Shown: positions 9,309 to 19,777, numbered from the stretch's first letter. The stretch: 36,002 nucleotides of DNA from Polychytrium aggregatum (GCF_025602895.1 NW_026516471.1:1-36002); one strand, 5' to 3'. Notes: generated from the letters alone by a model not told the origin. Numbers and translations are program-made.

Positions 9309-9851
9309 TGTTAGGGATAGCTCCTGCTTGTTCTCCACTTTGACTGCACACTTGGCTGTTCTTTTGCCTTTCTGTTTGTTTGTGTGTAGCCTTGCAGTTC
9401 CCCTCCAATTTTCCGCCTTTTGTCTGTCTTTTCCGCCCATTCCGCACTTCCGTTTTCCCGCGCTGCTCCGCTTCCTTTGTCTTCTTCGCACGCGCCGGTT
9501 TGTTTGTGCACGCGCCTTGCTGCGATTGGTTGCAATTCGGCTGCCGGTCATGTGTCCCCCACCGGTGACTCATGACCTGCCTGACCGCCCCGATCTCTTG
9601 TTCATCTCGCATGCATTTGCCCCAACCTTATACTTGACCAATCCGCTTCTTGGACGTTGAGTCACATTGCTTCGCCTTTGCACGTTTCTCCTGCCAGGTG
9701 CTTCGCTTTTGCTTGCGCCTCTCTCGCTTTGGTTCTCTGCCTGTCTCGGTGGTCCTTCTCGGCCCTCGTTCGTGCATCGCCCCCTTCGCCCTGCTCGATC
9801 GCCCACTTTTCCCTCCCTTGGCCGCCCTTCGCTGCCAAGTCCGGACTTGTC

Positions 9852-9857
9852 TATAAA
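9852..9857 (+). promoter_or_regulatory. TATA box of A1 5' LTR
   Basis: TATAAA within TCTATAAATAGCC, 39 nt before the self-primer 12-mer at 9891. It is conserved in the other LTRs (20949-20954 in the 3' LTR, 33753-33758 in A3). It is the likely RNA polymerase II core promoter of the element. The copy in the 3' LTR points into the 3' part of the disrupted viral gene. Confidence 0.8.
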
Positions 9858-9890
9858 TAGCCTGACTCCCGCGATGTGTAGTCGAACCTC

Positions 9891-9902
9891 AGCGTTCAAA
9901 AT
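9891..9902 (+). other. Predicted 5' end of A1 transcript = self-primer (AGCGTTCAAAAT)
   Basis: The 12-mer is exactly complementary to the PBS at 10111-10122. Its distance to the TATA box (39 nt) is what is expected if it forms the first bases of the mRNA. In Tf1 the first 11 nt of the transcript fold back on the PBS, are cut by RNase H and serve as primer. The same pair is present in A0, A2 (LTR side only) and A3. Confidence 0.78.
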
Positions 9903-9909
9903 AGGACTT

Positions 9910-9932
9910 AATAAAGTGCCTTCTACTTTATT
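9910..9932 (+). terminator. AATAAA inside an inverted repeat (polyadenylation region of A1 LTR)
   Basis: AATAAAGT (9910-9917), 7-nt loop, ACTTTATT (9925-9932): a perfect 8-bp inverted repeat holding the AATAAA signal about 20 nt after the predicted transcript start. In the 3' LTR the same signal would direct 3'-end formation. The hairpin could mask it in the 5' copy, but this is inference. Confidence 0.55.
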
Positions 9933-9949
9933 CTCTGAGTGTTCCTCAC

Positions 9950-10103
9950 GTCTCATTTCGAGACAAGTCTTATCTTGAACGGATCTTGCTTCCCTCGCTC
10001 CCTCTCCGAGTCCACTTCGGACTTTACCCTTGCTTTCCCTGAGCTCACTTCGAGCTCACTTCGAGCTCACTTCTTCTTTTGCCGTTGAGTCCCCTTTGGA
10101 CTC
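9950..10103 (+). repeat. String of short inverted repeats with 5-nt pyrimidine-rich loops in R/U5
   Basis: GTCTC-ATTTC-GAGAC (9950-9964), GAGTCC-ACTTC-GGACTT (10008-10024), GAGCTC-ACTTC repeated three times (10041-10073), and GAGTCC-CCTTT-GGACTC (10087-10103). All have 5-6-bp arms and a 5-nt loop of similar composition. The only LTR difference I noticed between the two ends of A1 falls in the last loop. Confidence 0.65.
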
Positions 10104-10110
10104 TAACATC

Positions 10111-10122
10111 ATTTTGAACGCT
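10111..10122 (+). other. Primer-binding site of A1 (self-priming type)
   Basis: ATTTTGAACGCT starts 2 nt after the 5' LTR end (10108). It does not begin with the TGG expected for a tRNA primer. Its exact complement is the 12-mer at 9891-9902. The position next to the LTR is that of a PBS. Confidence 0.78.
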
Positions 10123-10179
10123 CCCTCTTGGCTTCCCGGCCTTTCTTCTTCTTTCGCCTCTCTTTCCCTCGTCGATCCG

Positions 10180-11133
10180 ATGGCTGAGCCTGCTGCACCC
10201 CCTGCAGACTTGAATGCGTATCTGGCGCGCATGGAGGAGCGTATGAACGCCCTCATGACCCAGAACGCTGCTCTCCATCGTCAGATCCAAGATCTGCAAG
10301 CTCCCGCCGCCGCTCCCCGCCAGGTCTACCAGGTGAACAAGCCCAAGGAGTTCCTAGGTTCCCGCGACGAGACGACGGCCTTCCTCGCCCAGTGCCACCT
10401 CGTTTTCCTCGCCGATCCCGCCTTCTTCGCGCCCGAGCGCCAGAAGGTCCTTTACGCCACCTCCTTCCTCCGCGGTGAGGCTTTCAAGTGGTACGAGGCC
10501 GCATTCTACATGGCCAACCGCTTCCCTGCCTCCTTCGCCGACTTTGAAGTTGCCCTCAAGTCGACCTTCGGTGAGGACACGGCCTCCTCGCAAGATAAGG
10601 CCTTGAACGACCTCAAGCGCTTGGTTCAACTTAAGTCCTGCCAAGCCTTTGCCACCCGCTTCGTCCAACTTGCCGCCCGAGTCCAGACTGACGAACCCAC
10701 CAAGATGCACTTCTTCAAGGAGGGTTTGAAGTCTGAGGTCAAGTTCCACCTCATCGGTCTCCGCCCCGCTCCCGCTTCCTTGCCCGAGTTGATCAAGGCA
10801 GCGGTCGAGTACGACGATGCCCTCCATCGTCTCAAGATCTCCTCCCGTTCCCAACCTCCTCCTCCTTCTTCTCGCTCTGCTCCCCATCACCACCATTCTC
10901 CCGCGCATGTTTCTTCTTCCTCCTCTTCTGCACCCACTCCCATGGACCTTGACTCTGTCTCGGTCCGCCCTGCTAAGCTCTCCGACGTCGAGAAAAAGCG
11001 ACGTCGTGAGCAGGGTCTCTGTTTGTACTGCGGGGAAAAGTCTTGTCCCGGCAGTCGTGATGTTCAGCAGTGCCCGGTTCTGGTCAAACGGAACTCGGGA
11101 AATGCCCACAGCCGAGCAGCACCTCGCAAGTAA
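10180..11133 (+). CDS. gag: Gag of A1 (317 aa)
   Basis: The first ATG in the frame is at 10180 (MAEPAAPPADLN). The frame is open further upstream through the LTR but without an ATG. Residues about 10-35 form a short coiled coil (YLARMEERMNALMTQNAAL). Residues about 50-230 are the retrotransposon Gag capsid region, with FLAQCHLVFLADPAFF, the AFKWYEAAFYMANRF motif and the LVQLKSCQAFATRFVQL helix. A Ser/Pro/His-rich linker follows. At the C-terminus a zinc-knuckle-like cluster has only cysteines, C281-x2-C284-x4-C289-x8-C298, instead of the usual CCHC. Gag forms the particle in which reverse transcription occurs. The TAA at 11131-11133 lies in the loop of the frameshift hairpin. The frame is intact, with the same length in A3. 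Confidence 0.95.
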   Translation: MAEPAAPPADLNAYLARMEERMNALMTQNAALHRQIQDLQAPAAAPRQVYQVNKPKEFLGSRDETTAFLAQCHLVFLADPAFFAPERQKVLYATSFLRGEAFKWYEAAFYMANRFPASFADFEVALKSTFGEDTASSQDKALNDLKRLVQLKSCQAFATRFVQLAARVQTDEPTKMHFFKEGLKSEVKFHLIGLRPAPASLPELIKAAVEYDDALHRLKISSRSQPPPPSSRSAPHHHHSPAHVSSSSSSAPTPMDLDSVSVRPAKLSDVEKKRRREQGLCLYCGEKSCPGSRDVQQCPVLVKRNSGNAHSRAAPRK

Positions 11134-14100
11134 GCGAGGTGGTCTGTTCGGCGATACGAACATCTTCCCCCCTTGACTCGTCACTATCGGACGATAAGCT
11201 TCTTCTTCCGGCCACTCTTATCGTCATGAGTCTTTCTGGCCCGGTCTCCATCTCCCTTTCTGTTTTCATTGATGATGGATGCACCGCTCTTGCCCTCATT
11301 GATCCTGCCTTTGCGGATCTTCATAAACTCTCTCTTATCCCTCTTTCTACTCCTTACTCCGTTTCTCTTGCTGATGGTTCTTCGGCTGGTTTCATTCGTT
11401 TTCAAACCGTTCCTGTGACTTTGACCATTGGTTCCCACACCGAGTCGATTTCGTTTCTTGTGACTCGACTCTCCACCACTCCCATCACTCTTGGTCTTCC
11501 CTGGATGCGCTTGCACAATCCAGTTGTCAATTGGAAGTCCCTCTCCCTTTCGTTCTCCGATCCCTCTTGCCTTGCTGATGGACACATCCTCGCGGATGTC
11601 TCTGCTTCTCCCTTGGACACTTCGTCCACTTCCGGCACTTCGCCTCCCCCTTCGGGCACTTCGCCTTTGACTCTTCCTCCCTCCGGTCCTTCCCTTACAC
11701 CGGTTCCCTCCTTTGGCACTTCGCCTTCCCTTTCTTCCCGCCTTGACTCTGCTTCGCTTTCTGAAGAGCCAACGGCTTTATCTTCACCCGACATTGAGCT
11801 TGTTAATGCGGCGAGTCTTCTCCGTCTTGCACGGGAAGACAAGCTCGACATTTTCGCTGCCCAAATGGATATCCGTCCTCCTTCGCCGGAGACGTATCCT
11901 ACGGTGTCGATAAGGTCCGTGCTCACGACGAAGGTGTATGCCGAGTCTGGCACCCCTGTCGACTCTCGAGGTGTCCCACTCAAATACAATGAGTTTGGCG
12001 ACGTTTTCAGCCTCAAGTCTGACCCTCCTTCTTCTTTGCCTCCTCACCGTCCGTATGACTTGTCTATTGAGTTTGTACGGACCGAGGATGGAAAGGAACC
12101 TCGTTTGCCAAAGCCGGGGAAAGTCTATCCTTTGTCCCCGGCCGAGGAATCTGCTCTTTCGGAGTATCTGACCAACGCCCTCGCACGTGGTTGGATCTCC
12201 AAATCCTCTTCTCCCGTTGGTGCTCCCTGCTTCTTCGTGAAGAAGCCCAATGGTGGTCTTCGCCTTTGCGTCGACTACCGGGGCCTCAATGCCATCACGA
12301 AGAAGAACCGCTACCCTCTTCCCCTCTTCCAGGATCTTCTGGATAAACTTTCTTCTGCCCGCGTCTTCTCACACCTTGACCTCCCTGATGCTTACCACTT
12401 GGTTCGTGTCAAGAAGGGCGATGAGTGGAAGACTGCTTTTGTTTGTAAATCTGGCTCTTTTGAGTACAATGTTATCCCCTTTGGTCTTTCAAATGCCCCC
12501 GCTGCTTTCCAGTTTTTTATGAACGACATCTTCTCGGACCTCCTTGGTGTCTGTGTTGTCATTTATCTTGACGACATCCTGATCTTCTCAAAAGATCCCC
12601 AGGAGCATGAGGAGCATGTTAAGCTTGTTCTTTCTCGCCTTCGTGAACACTCCCTTAAGGTCAATCCGGCCAAGTGTTCTTTTGACCTTTCTGAAGTTGA
12701 CTTTCTCGGCATGATCATTTCTGCCGATGGCATCAAAATGGACCCTGCCAAGGTCGAGGCCGTTTCCCTTTGGCCTGTTCCCTCTTCTGCTCGCGACATC
12801 CAAGTTTTTATTGGTTTCGCAAACTTTTACCGCCGCTTCGTCAAGGACTTTTCTGCACTTGCTCGTCCTTTGACTTCCCTCACCACCAAATCCTCCACCT
12901 TCTCTTGGTCTCCCGAGGCCCAAGAGGCTTTTGATTCTCTTAAACTTTCCTTCACTTCCGCACCTATTCTTCGTTACTTTGATTTCTCTAAACCCGCTGT
13001 CATCGAGCCCGATGCTTCTGACTTTGCTTTGGGTGCCGTCCTTTCTCAGTTTGACCCTGACGGCGCTCTTCACCCCGTTGCTTTTCACTCTCGGCAATTC
13101 CGTCCCGCCGAGGTGAATTATGACACCCACGACAAAGAGCTCCTTGCCATTGTCGATTCCTTTACTGCCTGGCGTCATTACTTGATGGCTGCCGACCCCG
13201 ATCATCCCACTCTTGTTTTCTCTGATCATCAGAACCTTACCCGGTTCACTTCCGCTTCCCAACTTTCTCGCCGCCAGTTCCGGTGGGCCCAATTCCTTTC
13301 TGATTTTGCTTTTCGCATTTACCACCGCCCTGGTCGCCTCAACACCAAAGCCGATGCTCTCAGTCGCCGTTCTGACTTTGAGATAAAGCCTGGTGACTCC
13401 CTCCACTCCACCAACTTCCTTCAGCTGTTCGAGTCTATTTCTCTCGACAGCATCACCGTTATCGGCTCGAACCCCGACTTTCTTTCCGAGATTCGAGCGG
13501 CCACCTTTTCTTGTTCCCTTCTTTCTGATTTTAACGCCAAACGTCTTGATGGCGATTACTCCTTCCGTGACGGTCTCCTTTACTTTAAAGACCTGATCGT
13601 TGTCCCTTCCCCCGAGCTCCAGCTCAAAGTGTTTGAGCAACGTCACTGCTCCGCTGCCGCTGGTCACTTTGGTCTTGCCAAGACCGTTGAGCTCATCTCC
13701 CGGGACTTTCACTGGCCCCGGCTTCGTAAGTCTGTGCGTCGCTTCATTGCTAATTGTGAAGCGTGCCAGCGAGCCAAGCCGTCCCGTCACTCCCCTTATG
13801 GTTTACTTCACCCTCTCCCCGTTCCTTCCGAACGTTGGTGGGACCTGTCGATGGACTTCATCACGGATCTCCCACCTTCGAACGGCTTTGACTCCATCTT
13901 CGTGGTTAAGGACCGCCTGTCCAAACAAGCACACTTTGTGCCCACCACGAAGACGGTTACAGGCGAGCAAACCGCCGAACTCTTCCTCTCCCACATCTTC
14001 CGCTTGCATGGTTGTCCCCGGTCTATTGTTTCGGACCGAGGAACTCAGTTTACTTCGGCCTTCTGGAGGCGCTTCAATGAGCTTCTGAAGACGAAGATTT

Positions 14101-14619
14101 CCCTTTCTTCTGCCTTCCACCCCGAGACCGACGGTTCGACCGAGGTTCTCAACCAGGTCATCGAGCAGTATTTGCGTATCCATTGCAATTACCTGCAAGA
14201 CGACTGGACCCTTCACCTTCCCCTTGCCGAGTTCACTTACAACAACTCGGAAAACACTTCCACTGGCATGACTCCCTTCTTTGCAGTCCATGGCCATCAC
14301 CCCATTTTTGATCCCTCCATCATTCGTGATCCCTCTGTTGTGCCCTCTGCCGAAGAACGTGTCGACCGACTTCAGACCGTTCTCGAGGATCTCAAGGCCA
14401 ACCTCCGGGTTGCCCAAGAGTCCTACACTTTGCAGGCCAACAAATCCCGTCTCCCCACTCCCGACATCTCCGTTGGCGACCTCGTTTTTCTTGATCGTCG
14501 CCACATCCGCACCCTTCGTCCCTCCAACAAGCTTGATCAGAAAAAGCTTGGCCCCTTTAAAGTTCTTCGCCGCATCAACCCCGTTGCCTTTGAACTTAAA
14601 CTCCCTTCCACACTTAAAG
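11070..14619 (+). CDS. pol: Pol of A1, part 1: protease, RT, RNase H, integrase (interrupted by B1)
   Basis: Frame -1 to gag, open from 11070 without a usable ATG and reached by frameshift at 11097-11103. Residue numbers count from 11070. Protease-like segment around 68-72 (IDDGCT where DSGA/DTGA is usual). RT with FFVKKPNGGLRLCVDYR, HLDLPDAYHLVRV, FGLSNAPAAFQ and Y499-L-D501-D502. RNase H with D648 in [12 protein letters not shown]. Integrase zinc finger H859, H866, C896, C899, then the catalytic triad D929, D989, E1025 (x59, x35). B1 enters after LKLPSTLK. The chromodomain end lies at 20092-20393 in matching phase. Everything needed for copying except the C-terminus is intact, so this copy is disabled only by B1. 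Confidence 0.95.
11097..11152 (+). promoter_or_regulatory. -1 programmed ribosomal frameshift signal of A1 (GGGAAAT + 7 nt + hairpin)
   Basis: In gag phase the sequence reads tcG GGA AAT, a perfect X XXY YYZ heptamer at 11097-11103. A 7-nt spacer (11104-11110) leads into a hairpin at 11111-11152. Its outer 9-bp stem is GCCGAGCAG with CTGTTCGGC (one G-U), followed by C-G and a 2-nt bulge (11142-11143). The inner 7-bp stem is ACCTCGC with GCGAGGT. The loop AAGTAA contains the gag stop. Slipping one base back joins gag to the pol frame, which has no ATG of its own near its start. Confidence 0.9.
14615..14619. repeat. Target-site duplication of B1, left copy (TAAAG)
   Basis: TAAAG before TGTAACGTCC at 14620, repeated at 20087-20091 after CTCCTACA. 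It lies within pol of A1, so it proves that B1 entered A1. Confidence 0.93.
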
Positions 14620-14928
14620 TGTAACGTCCACTACTGGGACGTTGGGGCAAGACGGGGAGGGAGGGGGTACAAGACAAGACAGGACGGGGCAGAACAGGGC
14701 GGTGCTAGGCTACTCTAGCGGACGGGTGAGCTCGGGGAGCACTTACGTTTATTCACGATAAAACCGAACTCCAGACAAACGGGGGGAACGGGGGCAACCC
14801 GCAGGTATACCCTGCGGTGGCCTGCCTGCGGTGCGTGAAAACGCAAAGCGCAGCACAGGTCACGACCCACTGCGCCGCGCAGTACGCGCAGTACGCGCAG
14901 CACAGCGTCGGAGATACCATCTCCTACA
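14620..14928 (-). repeat. 3' LTR of B1 (309 bp)
   Basis: TGTAACGTCC...CTCCTACA on plus. It appears the same as the LTR at 19778-20086 by eye. Confidence 0.97.
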
Positions 14929-14937
14929 CTCCCACAC

Positions 14938-17900
14938 TTAAGAAGGCTTCCTGCGAGGAGCCCTGCGTGTGCTCTTTATTTGGGGCTCCTCGAGGTGTTT
15001 ACCGTATTTACTCAGCTCCTCGGGTGCATGGGACAAGTCCTCCAGTGTTTGCCATGTGTTGCCCGAGTGTGGGTAACCAACCCACTTGACATAAAACCGA
15101 AGTGACCCATCAGCCACTTTCTTGTGCCTCACGATCCTTTCGACTTCATATTCTTGAGTATAGTATTGTCCGAGGTCGTCTTCCAGTGGTGCGTCGTCCG
15201 GGACACCTTCGTCGGCGTCGGGGAACTGTGCTGGACTGCGGGTCGTGTGGCGACGCAGCTTGGACACATGGAAGACAGGATGGAGCTTGCTTCCAGGTGG
15301 CAAGTCCAACAGGTAGTTGAGGGGACTGGGTCGGGCCGCTATCTTGAACGGTCCTCGGTACTTGGGCAACAACTTCTTTGACTGGGCTTCGGGGACCTTG
15401 ATGTTGTCGGCGTCCAGGTAGACAAGGTCTCCAACTTCAAAGGAGACATCCTGGTGTCGGCGGTCGTAGTACTTCGCCATCACTTGTTGCGCATCCGTGA
15501 GCGCGTCGGCGATCATCTTGTGTCGGACTTGATGATCTTTGACAAAGGCACTTGGTTTGGGAGGCAATCCAGCCGTGGACTCGGTCAGTGTCAAGGAGGT
15601 GGGAACATCAGGCTGGAATCCGTAGAGCGCCTCAAAGGGGCTCAAGCCAGTTGTGCTCGACTTGGCGGTGTTGTATGCAAACTCTGCATGACTCAGCTGT
15701 ATGTCCCAGTCGTCTTGGCTGGTCGAGGCGTATGTCCTCAGGTATTGCTCGAGGGTGCGGATCGTCCGCTCGGACTGTCCATCCGTTTGTTGGTGGTGCG
15801 AGGTTGACATGTTCAGCTTGGTGCCGAGATGGTCGAACAGACTTGTCCAAAACAAGGAGGTGAATCGGGGGTCTCGATCACTGACGATGGACTTTGGGAG
15901 GCCGTGGTGCTTGAACACATGCTTGAAGAACAGCAGTGCAAGGTCAGGCGCGGAGCATGTCGTCTGGCACGGCACAAAGTGTGCCATCTTGCTGAACCTG
16001 TCGACAAAGACAGCGATTGCATCGTGGTCCAACTTGGTCGTCGGTAGATGCGTGATGAGATCCATGGACATGCTGGTCCAGGGGCGGTCGGGAACAGGCA
16101 GGGGTTGCAGCAATCCTTGCTCTCGGGTCGTGCGTGACTTGACCATCTTGCAGGTATGGCAGGACTCGATGTACTTCTCGACGGTGCGCTTCATTCCAGG
16201 CCAGTATGCGACTTTGGCCAGTCGGTCGTATGTCTTCTCGACTCCAAAGTGTCCAGCGAGGGGCGAGTCGTGGACCTCTTGGAGCAACTTGGTCTTCAAC
16301 GACGGAATGTCCGGCACACAGACACGGCTGTCCTTCTTCAGGAGGAGCAGGCCATCACGCACTGTGTACTCGGATGATTCGTCGTCCTTGGGGAGCTTAG
16401 ACACCTTTCGGAACAGTTCTCCGAACTGTTTGTCGTTGGCGATGTTGTCTCGGACAACATCCAGCATCGTGTTGTCGACACTGACAGTCGACTCGTACAG
16501 TGACGCCAATTGGTAGTCGGGGCGTCGGGACAGTGCGTCAGGCACCACATTGAGTTTGCCTTTCTGGTATACAACCTCGTAGTTGTACTCGGCGAGGAAC
16601 TCCATCCATCGCGCTTGGCGTCGGCTCAGGTTCTTCTTGGTGTCGAGGTAACGCAGTGACTGGTGGTCCGTCACAATCTTGAAGGGCTTGGCGGTACCGT
16701 GGAGGTACACTCGGAACTTCTGCAGCGCGTAGATGATCGCAAGCTGCTCCTTCTCGTGCACGGGATAGTTGATCTCGTGTTGGGACAGTTTGCGCGACTC
16801 GAAGGCAACGGGCCTTCCCTCCTGCATCAAAACAGCTCCCACCGCAAAGTCGGAGGCGTCGGTGTGCACGGAGACATCCGTGTTCGGGTCGAACACAGCG
16901 AGGACAGGAGCGTTCGTCAAGGCGTGCTTGAGGGTCTCGAACGCTTGGCGTTGTGGGTGGTCCCACACGAAGGGGCACTCTTTGCGGAGTAGGTCTGTGA
17001 GTGGACCGGCAGTGCGCGCCAGATCGGGGATGAATCGGCGGTAGTAGTTGACGAGACCGAGAAACGACTGCACGTCAGAGACGCATGCGAGCGGCGGCCA
17101 CTCGACCACAGACTTGACCTTGGCGGGGTCGACTTCGATTCCTCTTCCTGAGACAACGTGTCCCAGGAACGGGACTTGATTCTTGAAGAACTCACACTTG
17201 GACAGTTTGGCATACAACTTGTGCTCGCGTAGCTTGGCCAGCACGCGGGCGACATGACCTTCATGGGTCGCTTCATCCTTGCTGTACACAAGGATATCAT
17301 CCAGGTACACGATGACAGAGTTGTCGAGCTCTTGGCGGAACACATCGTTCATCAGCTGCATGAACGTGGCAGGTGCGTTCGTCAATCCGAACGGCAGCAC
17401 TAGGAACTCGTACAGTCCGTAGCGAGTCCTGAAGGCGGTCTTGTGGACATCATCCTCGTGGATGCGGATCTGATGGTAGCCTGAGCGGAGGTCTATCTTG
17501 CTAAAGACCTTTGCTCCACTCAGACGATCCATCAACTCGTCGATCCTGGGCAACGGGTAGGTGTTCTTGATGGTCTGTTTGTTTAGTGCGCGATAGTCGA
17601 CGCACATCCTGAGATCACCTTCTTTCTTCTTGACAAAGAGCACTGGTGCACCATACGGTGACTGGCTCGGGCGGATGAACCCATGGGCGAGGAGGTCATC
17701 CAACTGGCGCTTGAGTTCGTCCATCTCCGTCAGCGACAGTTGGTACGTCGGTCTTGACGGAGGCGACGAGCCTGGTTCGATGTCGATGCGATGATCGACG
17801 GTGCGTTGGGGTGGCAGGCATTGTGGCAACTGGTCGGGGAATACGTCCTTGTACTCGTCGAGCAGCTTGGTCACCACAGGCGGGGGACCGGGACCGGCTT

Positions 17901-18870
17901 GGTCGGTGTCGTCGACCTCACGCACGACACAGAGGAACGACGTGTCCTTCTTGATCAGCCTCTTGAATTGCATGGCTGAGAGGAGAGGTGGCATGTTGGG
18001 TGAGGCCATGCCCTGCAGGACAATGTCAGGGCCAACACGGACAGTGCGGCCTTTCCAGTCGACGACTGGAGTCGGCTCGGCACGAGCAAGCCAGCTCATG
18101 CCGAGGATGGCATCGAACTTGGTGTCGATCACTTGGAACAACAGGACAGGATGGTACTTGGGATGGAGGGCCACTCGCAGGACCACTTGGTGTGTGCACT
18201 GCTGCACACGATCGTCTGCAAGCGCCACACTCATCGGCGACTTCTTCTTGGTTGCATGTATGTTGAGCTCCTGGAGCAAGCGTCTGCTGACAAAGTTGCA
18301 GCTTGCTCCAGAGTCCACCATCATTCGGACGGTGTGACCTTGGACGGTGGCAGGGAGGTACAGCAGGGACTCTTCATGGTCCTCCTGCACAGCCTCCTGC
18401 ACCATGACTTGACTTGGGGGAACGGGCGACACTTGGTCTTGGTTGGCTTCATCACGGCCACTCGGACATTTTGGATAGGGTTCGGCCATTGCGGGGGCCT
18501 GCGGCGTCAGCACGCCATTGCACACGACGTCCACGGCTTGCGGACACATGTCGGAAGCATCCGACACACACGACTTGACAGGGGTGAGGGCACAGGCGGT
18601 CCTGTCCCTCAAGGGTTCTTGATTTTCTTTTTTGTTTTGGTTTTCAATTTTGGTTTTCTCTTCACGTTCGTGGAGAGGCAGGCGGCTTGCGCCACCATGC
18701 ACCTCTCGCACGACGCACAACACTTGGTTTGTTTCTCCTTCGGGGGAGGGGGCGAGGTGAACTTCCTCTGGAGACGCGTGGACTGCATTGAGCAATCCAC
18801 GGCGTTGGTCTCCTACTAGGGCTCCAGAGCCACCTAGTAGGGTCGGCCGTTTCCCGACTTCATGGGGCAC
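14938..18870 (-). CDS. pol: Pol of B1: protease, RT, RNase H, integrase, chromodomain
   Basis: Same 1310-codon frame as Pol of B2 at 24287-28219, which is described in detail there. The frame begins with GTG rather than ATG and overlaps gag by 37 bases, so it should be made as a Gag-Pol product through the signal at 18812-18855. All catalytic residues (protease DSGA, RT YLDD, integrase HHCC and DDE) and the chromodomain are present. The stop lies 10 bases before the 3' LTR. Confidence 0.96.
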   Translation of the reverse strand: MPHEVGKRPTLLGGSGALVGDQRRGLLNAVHASPEEVHLAPSPEGETNQVLCVVREVHGGASRLPLHEREEKTKIENQNKKENQEPLRDRTACALTPVKSCVSDASDMCPQAVDVVCNGVLTPQAPAMAEPYPKCPSGRDEANQDQVSPVPPSQVMVQEAVQEDHEESLLYLPATVQGHTVRMMVDSGASCNFVSRRLLQELNIHATKKKSPMSVALADDRVQQCTHQVVLRVALHPKYHPVLLFQVIDTKFDAILGMSWLARAEPTPVVDWKGRTVRVGPDIVLQGMASPNMPPLLSAMQFKRLIKKDTSFLCVVREVDDTDQAGPGPPPVVTKLLDEYKDVFPDQLPQCLPPQRTVDHRIDIEPGSSPPSRPTYQLSLTEMDELKRQLDDLLAHGFIRPSQSPYGAPVLFVKKKEGDLRMCVDYRALNKQTIKNTYPLPRIDELMDRLSGAKVFSKIDLRSGYHQIRIHEDDVHKTAFRTRYGLYEFLVLPFGLTNAPATFMQLMNDVFRQELDNSVIVYLDDILVYSKDEATHEGHVARVLAKLREHKLYAKLSKCEFFKNQVPFLGHVVSGRGIEVDPAKVKSVVEWPPLACVSDVQSFLGLVNYYRRFIPDLARTAGPLTDLLRKECPFVWDHPQRQAFETLKHALTNAPVLAVFDPNTDVSVHTDASDFAVGAVLMQEGRPVAFESRKLSQHEINYPVHEKEQLAIIYALQKFRVYLHGTAKPFKIVTDHQSLRYLDTKKNLSRRQARWMEFLAEYNYEVVYQKGKLNVVPDALSRRPDYQLASLYESTVSVDNTMLDVVRDNIANDKQFGELFRKVSKLPKDDESSEYTVRDGLLLLKKDSRVCVPDIPSLKTKLLQEVHDSPLAGHFGVEKTYDRLAKVAYWPGMKRTVEKYIESCHTCKMVKSRTTREQGLLQPLPVPDRPWTSMSMDLITHLPTTKLDHDAIAVFVDRFSKMAHFVPCQTTCSAPDLALLFFKHVFKHHGLPKSIVSDRDPRFTSLFWTSLFDHLGTKLNMSTSHHQQTDGQSERTIRTLEQYLRTYASTSQDDWDIQLSHAEFAYNTAKSSTTGLSPFEALYGFQPDVPTSLTLTESTAGLPPKPSAFVKDHQVRHKMIADALTDAQQVMAKYYDRRHQDVSFEVGDLVYLDADNIKVPEAQSKKLLPKYRGPFKIAARPSPLNYLLDLPPGSKLHPVFHVSKLRRHTTRSPAQFPDADEGVPDDAPLEDDLGQYYTQEYEVERIVRHKKVADGSLRFYVKWVGYPHSGNTWQTLEDLSHAPEELSKYGKHLEEPQIKSTRRAPRRKPS
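18812..18855 (-). promoter_or_regulatory. -1 ribosomal frameshift signal of B1
   Basis: On minus: GGGAAAC (plus GTTTCCC, 18849-18855), 7-nt spacer (18842-18848), hairpin at 18812-18841 with the gag TAG in its first stem. It mirrors the signal of B2 at 24302-24345. Confidence 0.88.
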
Positions 18871-19655
18871 TCCTTGGCCTGGTGTCCCGGTCGGTGACAG
18901 AAGAAGCAGGAACCATGGCGGAGGTCCTCCTGCTTCTGTCTGTCCTTGGGGGAGACAGTGGCAGCTTGCTGGAACCGGGAGCGGGGAGGGCCACGAGCCT
19001 CCATGGCGTTGACGTCAACGTCCATGGGCTCAGGCATGGGTCTTGCGGGCGGGGCCGGGCGAGGCGGACGGGCTGGGACGTGATGAGACCGATGGCCGCC
19101 TGCCAGCTGCGGGTAGAACTGGCGGCCATGGTACTGGACGTTGTCGAGGTTCTCGGCAACGTCCATCATCACGTCCAGGGACTTGCGGGCATCAGGGTTG
19201 CTGGCGATGTACTCTCTGATCTTGGGCTTGAGGCCCTTCTGGAAGAGGTACATCGCATCAGCAGAGCCCAGCTCCTCAATCTGGGAGGAGAGGTCTTCAA
19301 ACTCCTCGATGTAGCGGGTCACAGAACCACGCTGCACGAGAGAGTATAGCTTGTCACGGGCAATGAGTTCAGCATTGGGGCTGCCGAAGCGGCGACGGAG
19401 GCGGTCCTTGAAGTCGTCAAACACACCTTCGCTCTGCTCGTCGAACCCTTGGCGGCGGTACCAACGGTACGCCTGGTCCTTTAAGCAGAGCTTGGCGGCG
19501 ACGATGTGGTGGGTGGGGGCGACTTGGGCAGCATCGAGGTAGTCCTCGAGTTGCTGCAGCCAGTCCTCCACCGAGGAGGAGCGGCTCTTCCCAGTAAACA
19601 CTGGGGCACGGAAGGTCTTGAGGAAGGCTTCCGGAAGTGGGCGGGGGTTGCTCAT
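18834..19655 (-). CDS. gag: Gag of B1 (273 aa)
   Basis: Begins [15 protein letters not shown] at the ATG complementary to 19653-19655. An in-frame stop lies 72 nt upstream, so this start is well fixed. The capsid region (about 20-180) includes [14 protein letters not shown] and [11 protein letters not shown]. The canonical CCHC zinc knuckle C250-x2-C253-x4-H258-x4-C263 lies near the C-terminus. The protein is the same as Gag of B2. Confidence 0.95.
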   Translation of the reverse strand: MSNPRPLPEAFLKTFRAPVFTGKSRSSSVEDWLQQLEDYLDAAQVAPTHHIVAAKLCLKDQAYRWYRRQGFDEQSEGVFDDFKDRLRRRFGSPNAELIARDKLYSLVQRGSVTRYIEEFEDLSSQIEELGSADAMYLFQKGLKPKIREYIASNPDARKSLDVMMDVAENLDNVQYHGRQFYPQLAGGHRSHHVPARPPRPAPPARPMPEPMDVDVNAMEARGPPRSRFQQAATVSPKDRQKQEDLRHGSCFFCHRPGHQAKECPMKSGNGRPY

Positions 19656-19765
19656 GGCAGGGGCAGGCTCCAGGGACAGAGAGGAGAGTCGGTCGGCAAG
19701 AGAGGCGGGATCCAGCTTGAGGATCTAGAAAGAGGACAAACAGGACGAAAACAAGACGAGGATTT

Positions 19766-19777
19766 CCGATGCTACCA
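19766..19777 (-). other. Primer-binding site of B1 (initiator tRNA-Met type)
   Basis: In element direction TGGTAGCATCGG immediately follows the 5' LTR. TGGTAGC complements the GCUACCA 3' end found in many eukaryotic initiator tRNA-Met. See B2 at 23380-23391. Confidence 0.7.

Larger units (their letters stand above)
9309..10108 (+). repeat. 5' LTR of A1 (800 bp)
   Basis: TGTTAGGGATAG...GGACTCTAACA with 5-bp terminal inverted ends (TGTTA/TAACA). U3 would be about 9309-9890, with TATAAA at 9852-9857 and a predicted transcript start near 9890. The R/U5 part carries the primer 12-mer, an AATAAA hairpin and a string of short inverted repeats. It holds three 11-bp GAGCTCACTTC repeats (10041-10073), whereas the 791-bp LTRs of A2 and A3 hold two. 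Short open frames across this LTR are non-coding. Confidence 0.97.

Noticed and set aside
8559..9314. A complete short 251-aa pyruvyl transferase gene
   Set aside because: The frame ends at a stop in the LTR just after the TSD. The second half of the domain is found in matching phase beyond A1.
9667..9978. Several 60-130-codon open frames across family-A LTRs
   Set aside because: They occur in each LTR copy in several frames and both strands, without start context or domain. The LTR promoter and hairpins explain the sequence.
10041..10073. Short direct repeats as a possible CRISPR-like array
   Set aside because: Three adjacent 11-bp units without spacers inside an LTR. Copy number varies between LTR subtypes, as expected for a microsatellite-like repeat.
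10354..11184. 276-codon open frame on the minus strand
   Set aside because: Antisense to Gag of A1. The same shadow recurs at 34245-35075 opposite Gag of A3, so it follows from the gag sequence and is not a gene.
12588..13790. 400-codon open frame on the minus strand
   Set aside because: Antisense shadow of the RT/RNase H/integrase region of A1 pol, with no recognisable domain.
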